Below are positions 40,688 to 45,013 of a stretch of 45,013 bases of DNA, in pieces. Source of the stretch: Nakamurella silvestris (GTDB taxonomy: Bacteria; Actinomycetota; Actinomycetes; Mycobacteriales; Nakamurellaceae); assembly GCA_003576535.1 (NCBI GenBank), contig QXCQ01000220.1:1586-46598 (forward strand), written 5' to 3'. A program made the position numbers and the translations under genes. Under the pieces are notes generated by a model. It was given only the letters and a program-made list of their open reading frames with translations. It was not told the DNA's origin and made no database searches. Positions within the stretch are counted from its first letter, which is position 1; each line of letters starts with the position of its first letter.

Positions 40688-42792
40688 CAGCTCTCCCCCT
40701 GGTTTCCCGACGCGACCTGTCCGACACCCTGCGCCTGGATCGCCGTGATGGCAACCGTGTTGACGATGTCGGCGACCAACGCGCCACGGGACAGGTCGTT
40801 GACGGGCCGGTTGAGACCCTGCAGCACCGGCCCGATGGCCACGGCGTTGGCGCTGCGCTGCACCGCCTTGTAGGTGTTGTTCCCGGTGTTCAGATCCGGG
40901 AAGATCAGTACCGTCGCGTGGCCGGCGACCTGGGAGTCGGGGAGCTTGGACTTCGCCACCCCCATGTCCACCGCGGCGTCGTACTGGATCGGTCCTTCCA
41001 CCAGCAGGTCCGGCCGCCGGCTGCGGACCAGTTCCGTTGCGGTGCGGACCTTGTCGACATCCGCGCCGGTGCCGGAGGTACCGGTGGAATAGGAGAGCAT
41101 GGCCACCCGGGTGTCCACCCCGAACTGCTCGGCGGTCGTGGCCGAGGAGATGGCGATGTCGGCCAGTTGCTCGGCCGTCGGATCGGGATTGACCGCGCAG
41201 TCCCCGTAGACCAGCACCCGGTCGGCCAGGCACATCAGGAACACGCTGGAGACGATCGAGGTGCCGGGGCTCGTCTTGATGATCTCGAAGGAGGGTTTGA
41301 TCGTGTGGGCCGTGGTGTGGGCCGCCCCGGACACCATCCCGTCGGCCAGGCCCAGGTGCACCATCATGGTGCCGAAATAGGAGACGTCGGTGACGACCTC
41401 GCGGGCGCGGTCCATCGTCATCCCGCGGTGCCCGCGCAGTCGGGTGTACTCCTGGGCAAAACGTTCGACGAGCTCCTCGTCGAACGGCGAAACGACGGCG
41501 GCCGCCGAGATGTCCAGGCCGAGGGCGGAGGCCCGCGCCCGCACCGCCCGCTCCTCCCCCAGCAACGTCAGGCGGGCGACCCCGAGCCGCAGCAGCGAGG
41601 CCGAGGCCCGCAGGATCCGTTCGTCACCGCTCTCGGGCAGCACGATGTGCTTCTGGTCGGCGCGCGCCCGGTCGAGCAGCCGGAACTGGAACATCAGCGG
41701 GGTCACCAGATCCGAGCCGCTGGAATCGGCCACGTCGATCGCCTGCAGGATCGCGTCGGCGTCGACGTTGTCGGTGAACACCCGCAGGGCCGTCTCGACC
41801 TTGGCCACCGAATGCACCGTGAGCCGGCCGCGGACGGCGGCCAGGGCGGTCGCCGTCTCGAAGGTCCCGTGGTCGGACACGATGATCGGCAGGTCGTTGT
41901 CACTGCCGCTGATCAACTGCTGCACCGGCTCCGGCGGGCTGTACCCACCGGTCAGCACGATCGCGGCCAGGGCCGGGAAATTGGCCGACTCGTGGGCCAT
42001 GACAAGGCCGGGCAGCAGGTCCGAGCGGTCTCCGGGGGCGATCACCGTCACCGACTCGTGCAGCCGGGTCAGCACATTCGGCAGGGACATGGCGGCGACG
42101 ATGAACCCGAGGGACTCGCGGGCCAACAGGTCGGCATGACCACGGACCAGCGTTCCTCCGCAGGCCGCACGTAGGGCCTCCACCGTCGGCGCGACCAGCA
42201 GCGGGGTCTCCGGGATGGCCCCGGAGGGCAGGCCGACCGAGGCGGCGAGCAGTTCCCGCACCCGATCGAGATCCTCGGCGGCCACCCGGTTCGCCACCAC
42301 CGCCACCAGACGCGCGTGGGAGTGGGCGAGCTCGGCACGGGCCTGTTCGACGGCGATCAGGATCTCCGCGGGCGTACGTGAGCGCCCGTGCACCACCAGC
42401 ACCACGGGGGAACCGAGGTTGGCGGCGATGCTGGCGTTGAAGGCCAGTTCGTTCGGGCTCGAGACGTCGGTGTAGTCGCTGCCCAGCACGACCACCACAT
42501 CGAACCGGCCGACCAGCAGGTGGTAGCGGCGGATGATCTCCTCCATCGCCACCACCGGGTCGGTGTGCAGGTCCTGGTAGCTGACCCCGATGGCCTCGTC
42601 GTACTCCTGGGTGATCGCCCGGTGGCCGAGCAGCAGCTCCACCACGTTGTCGGTCTCCTGGGCGGACCTGGTCACCGGCCGGTACACGCCGACCCGGCCG
42701 ACCTTCCGGGTGAGCCGGTCGAGCAGCCCGAGGGCAACCGTGGACTTGCCCGATTCCCCTTCGAGGGAGGCGATGTACACACTCGTCGTCAT
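40687..42792 (-). CDS. pta: Phosphate acetyltransferase, long form
   Basis: 701 aa from ATG 42792. Residues 1-~210 form a P-loop (BioD/cobyrinic-acid-like) domain with EGESGKSTVALGLLDRL; a DRTGG-type domain spans ~215-330; the catalytic PTA_PTB domain is ~375-695 (HIVLPESGDERILRASASLL, SYFGTMMVHLGLADGMVSGA, MLSYSTGTSGTGADVDKVRT, EGPIQYDAAVDMGVAKSKLP, FPDLNTGNNTYKAVQRSANA). It converts acetyl-CoA + phosphate to acetyl phosphate, upstream of AckA. Gene order pta-ackA with a one-base overlap indicates one operon. Confidence 0.96.
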   Translation of the reverse strand: MTTSVYIASLEGESGKSTVALGLLDRLTRKVGRVGVYRPVTRSAQETDNVVELLLGHRAITQEYDEAIGVSYQDLHTDPVVAMEEIIRRYHLLVGRFDVVVVLGSDYTDVSSPNELAFNASIAANLGSPVVLVVHGRSRTPAEILIAVEQARAELAHSHARLVAVVANRVAAEDLDRVRELLAASVGLPSGAIPETPLLVAPTVEALRAACGGTLVRGHADLLARESLGFIVAAMSLPNVLTRLHESVTVIAPGDRSDLLPGLVMAHESANFPALAAIVLTGGYSPPEPVQQLISGSDNDLPIIVSDHGTFETATALAAVRGRLTVHSVAKVETALRVFTDNVDADAILQAIDVADSSGSDLVTPLMFQFRLLDRARADQKHIVLPESGDERILRASASLLRLGVARLTLLGEERAVRARASALGLDISAAAVVSPFDEELVERFAQEYTRLRGHRGMTMDRAREVVTDVSYFGTMMVHLGLADGMVSGAAHTTAHTIKPSFEIIKTSPGTSIVSSVFLMCLADRVLVYGDCAVNPDPTAEQLADIAISSATTAEQFGVDTRVAMLSYSTGTSGTGADVDKVRTATELVRSRRPDLLVEGPIQYDAAVDMGVAKSKLPDSQVAGHATVLIFPDLNTGNNTYKAVQRSANAVAIGPVLQGLNRPVNDLSRGALVADIVNTVAITAIQAQGVGQVASGNQGES

Positions 42793-42909
42793 ACCCGCGA
42801 GGCTAGCCGCGCAGCCGATGTGACGCGTGTCCCGCCTCCTGCCGGTACCGTCTGGTGAACGATCCCCGCCAGGGCGCGGGGCCGGGACCGGTGGAAAGGG
42901 AGCGGTGCC

Positions 42910-43845
42910 ATGCGACGGTCGGAGCGCGAGGTCACCCACCGGCGATCCGGACGAGGGTGGGCGGGGGCCGTTCTGCTGCCGGCCCTGGGAGTGTTGGTCG
43001 CGTGCACCTCGACCGTCGCCGGCACCGCCCTGCCCGGGCCGGATGTGGTCGCCTCGACCCGGAAATCGACGGCACCCGCGCCCCCCACCACCGCCGCGCC
43101 GTCAAGCACCTCCGCCGGGAGCGTCGGCACCACCAACAACACCCCGCCGACCACACCTCCCACGGAGAACAGCCCATCGGCGAGCCAGACATCTGCGGCG
43201 GCAACGAATTTCGGCGTCAACCTGGACTACGACTTCCTGGACGACGAGGACAAGGCCGGTATCGTCGAATTCGCCCGTCTGCTCGTCGAGAGATCCGGGG
43301 ACGGCATCGGCGCGCAATGCTCGGCCTTCAACACCGCGGCCCTGAACCGGACCTGGGCCGATGCCGGCAACCGGGCCCAGGCGCTCGATCTGCTGCGTTC
43401 GTCGAAGGCGCTGAGCGAGAACGACAACGGCGTGCTCACCTGGACGAACGCAGGCCTCGACGAGAGTCTGATCGGCAACTACGAGGGACTGCCCGCCCCG
43501 TGTTTCCTGCTGTTGAGTGCCCCCCAGTCCGAACAGGACCCGATCGGCTGCGCCGATGCCTACGACGCGGGAAAGGTACTGGACGACACCGAGGTGGACG
43601 AGCGTTGGACCTACTGTTTCACCGGCGGCTATCTCGCGGTCGGTGGTCTGAAGGCGGGCACCCCGGACGGTGCCGATTCGGTCGCCCTGATGCGTGAGAG
43701 TGCCGACGGCACCTTGAAGACGGTGCTGCCCGCCACCAAGAGCTTCGACGCCGGGAAACTGGAGAAGCTGACGCTGCCGTCGGATGCCAGTGCTTTCCTG
43801 TTGGAGAGCAAACGCTGGAAGAGCTTGAACGACAACATCGGCTGA
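42910..43845 (+). CDS. Lipoprotein of unknown function, 311 aa
   Basis: ATG 42910 has GGGAG upstream. A basic N-region and hydrophobic segment end in a lipobox (LGVLVAC). A Ser/Thr/Pro/Ala linker covers ~35-97, then a globular domain ~98-311 with five Cys that could form disulfides. Two segments to note are TNFGVNLDYDFLDDEDKAGI and RWTYCFTGGYLAVGGLKAG. No catalytic motif is recognised. It is divergent from pta and ends in a strong hairpin that overlaps the stop. Confidence 0.8.
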   Translation: MRRSEREVTHRRSGRGWAGAVLLPALGVLVACTSTVAGTALPGPDVVASTRKSTAPAPPTTAAPSSTSAGSVGTTNNTPPTTPPTENSPSASQTSAAATNFGVNLDYDFLDDEDKAGIVEFARLLVERSGDGIGAQCSAFNTAALNRTWADAGNRAQALDLLRSSKALSENDNGVLTWTNAGLDESLIGNYEGLPAPCFLLLSAPQSEQDPIGCADAYDAGKVLDDTEVDERWTYCFTGGYLAVGGLKAGTPDGADSVALMRESADGTLKTVLPATKSFDAGKLEKLTLPSDASAFLLESKRWKSLNDNIG

Positions 43846-43886
43846 GATCCCCCGCCCGCCCGGTGGGCCGGGCAGGGGATCTCAGC
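43841..43886. terminator. Bidirectional terminator hairpin overlapping a stop codon
   Basis: GCTGAGATCCCC (from 43841) pairs with GGGGATCTCAGC (to 43886), extended by GCCCG/CGGGC pairs inward across a C/A mismatch position. The lipoprotein TGA (43843-43845) is inside the stem. The stem serves two convergent genes. Confidence 0.75.
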
Positions 43887-43895
43887 CGGCAGTTG

Positions 43896-44903
43896 TCAGT
43901 CGTTCGTGGCGAAGGCCGCGTCGAAGGCCGCCGACGGCGGGTCGAACGCGAGGCTGCGGACGAACTTCAGCGCCTCCGGGGCACCGACGAGCCGGTCCAT
44001 GCCGGCGTCCTCCCATTCGACGGAGATCGGGCCGTCGTAACCGATGGTGTTCATCATCCGGAAGGAATCCTCCCAGGGGACGTCACCGTGGCCGGTGGAC
44101 ACGAAGTCCCAGCCACGACGGGGATCCGCCCACGGCAGGTGCGAGCCCATCCGACCGTTCCGGCCGTTGCCGACCCGCTTCTTGGCGTCCTTGCAGTCGA
44201 CATGGTAGATCCGGTCCCGGAAGTCCCACATGAATCCGACGGGATCCAGGTCCTGCCAGACGAAGTGGCTCGGATCCCAGTTCAGGCCGAAGGCCTCGCG
44301 GTGGTCGATCGCGTCCAGGGTGGCCACGGTGGTGTAGTAGTCGTAGGCGATCTCGCTCGGGTGCACTTCGTGGGCGAACCGGACGCCCTCGGAGTCGAAC
44401 ACGTCCAGGATCGGGTTCCACCGGTCGGCGAAATCCTGGTAGCCGGCATCGATCAGGTTCTGGGCGACCGGCGGGAACATCGCGATGTACTTCCAGATCG
44501 AGGATCCGGTGAATCCGACAACCGTCTTCACACCCAGTCGAGCTGCGGTGCGGGCGGTCATCTTCATTTCCTCGGCTGCACGCTGCCGCACACCCTCGGC
44601 GTCACCGTCACCCCAGATGGCGCTGGGCAGGATCGCCTTGTGCCGCTCGTCGATCGGGTCATCACACACGGCCTGACCCTTGAGGTGGTTGGAGATCGCG
44701 AAGACCTCGAGTTCGTACTTCTCGAGAATGTCCTTGCGACTTTGCAGGTAGGCATCATCCTCAGCGGCGCGCCAGACATCCAGATGATCGCCCCAACAGG
44801 CGATCTCCAGTCCGTCGTAGCCCCAACCGGAGGCGAGTTTGGCTACCTCCTCGAAAGGCAGGTCTGCCCATTGACCGGTGAAAAGCGTCACCTTGCGCGT
44901 CAT
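43896..44903 (-). CDS. Sugar-phosphate isomerase/epimerase (xylose isomerase-like TIM barrel)
   Basis: 335 aa from ATG 44903 (GGAG eight bases upstream). AP-endonuclease-2-like TIM barrel: [57 protein letters not shown], then metal ligands in [20 protein letters not shown] (Glu, His), [20 protein letters not shown] (Asp, His), IYHVDCKDA and [11 protein letters not shown]. This places it with IolE/IolH-like sugar isomerases; the substrate is not determined. It is probably the start of a further metabolic operon beyond the window or a single gene. It appears complete. Confidence 0.9.
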   Translation of the reverse strand: MTRKVTLFTGQWADLPFEEVAKLASGWGYDGLEIACWGDHLDVWRAAEDDAYLQSRKDILEKYELEVFAISNHLKGQAVCDDPIDERHKAILPSAIWGDGDAEGVRQRAAEEMKMTARTAARLGVKTVVGFTGSSIWKYIAMFPPVAQNLIDAGYQDFADRWNPILDVFDSEGVRFAHEVHPSEIAYDYYTTVATLDAIDHREAFGLNWDPSHFVWQDLDPVGFMWDFRDRIYHVDCKDAKKRVGNGRNGRMGSHLPWADPRRGWDFVSTGHGDVPWEDSFRMMNTIGYDGPISVEWEDAGMDRLVGAPEALKFVRSLAFDPPSAAFDAAFATND

Positions 44904-45013
44904 TCGTTGTCTCCATTTCGTTGCGCCGCTGTTGTTCGGATACTGCACTCGGGCGGTAGAACCCAGAGTAATGATGGGAAAACACCTCGGCGGTGCCGGG
45001 GCGGGGTTGTTGT

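Noticed and set aside
39161-40873. 570-codon plus-strand frame opposite the anti-sigma and ackA genes
   Set aside because: It spans two well-supported opposite-strand genes and has no family-like sequence.
1-45013. CRISPR array
   Set aside because: No regularly spaced direct repeats of 25-40 bp were seen on reading the window.

Overview
The window is from a high-GC Gram-positive bacterium of the Actinomycetota. The evidence is strong GC bias at third codon positions, frequent GTG starts, and typical gene families: a GAF-ANTAR regulator, multi-zinc-ribbon integrases, a zf-HC2 anti-sigma factor, poxvirus-type topoisomerase IB, and kdpFABC with kdpDE. I cannot name the genus. No complete rRNA or tRNA gene and no CRISPR array was seen.

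Positions 1 to about 21,100 look like an accessory island. It holds an IS110-family fragment, a frameshifted YhcG/DUF1016 nuclease, a large secreted RHS/YD-repeat polymorphic toxin with small two-helix membrane genes and a displaced RHS fragment behind it, a GAF-ANTAR regulator, a HAD hydrolase, a broken zinc-ribbon tyrosine integrase, a secreted NucA/NucB-like nuclease fused to SLH repeats (less GC-rich than its surroundings), a tRNA-like 3' fragment, and an overlapping pair of tyrosine recombinase genes of which the downstream member lacks the catalytic residues. Two near-identical palindromic sites (293-313 and 21052-21072) bracket this stretch and could be attachment sites. Two small proteins ending in a CTCR motif (3-116 and 10450-10725) are paralogues.

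Positions 21,200 to 45,013 look like ordinary chromosome. There is a Tat-type lipoprotein esterase, a DUF998-like membrane protein, and a tightly overlapping kdp operon on the minus strand (31-aa membrane peptide, kdpF, A, B, C, D, E) for high-affinity K+ uptake and its two-component control. These are followed by a TPM-domain protein, topoisomerase IB, a transglutaminase-like protein, a PAP2 phosphatase and Dps. Next is a module that appears to handle copper and heme at the cell surface (PCu(A)C lipoprotein plus Tat-exported DyP peroxidase), divergent from an ECF sigma factor with a convergent zf-HC2 membrane anti-sigma factor. The window ends with the pta-ackA acetate operon, a lipoprotein of unknown function and a sugar-phosphate isomerase/epimerase.

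The most promising material for something new is the RHS locus, whose tip is a glycine-zipper peptide rather than a recognisable nuclease and whose neighbours are tiny membrane proteins that could be immunity factors. The active/inactive recombinase pair comes second. Functional statements are inferred from sequence motifs recalled from known families; no database search was possible.
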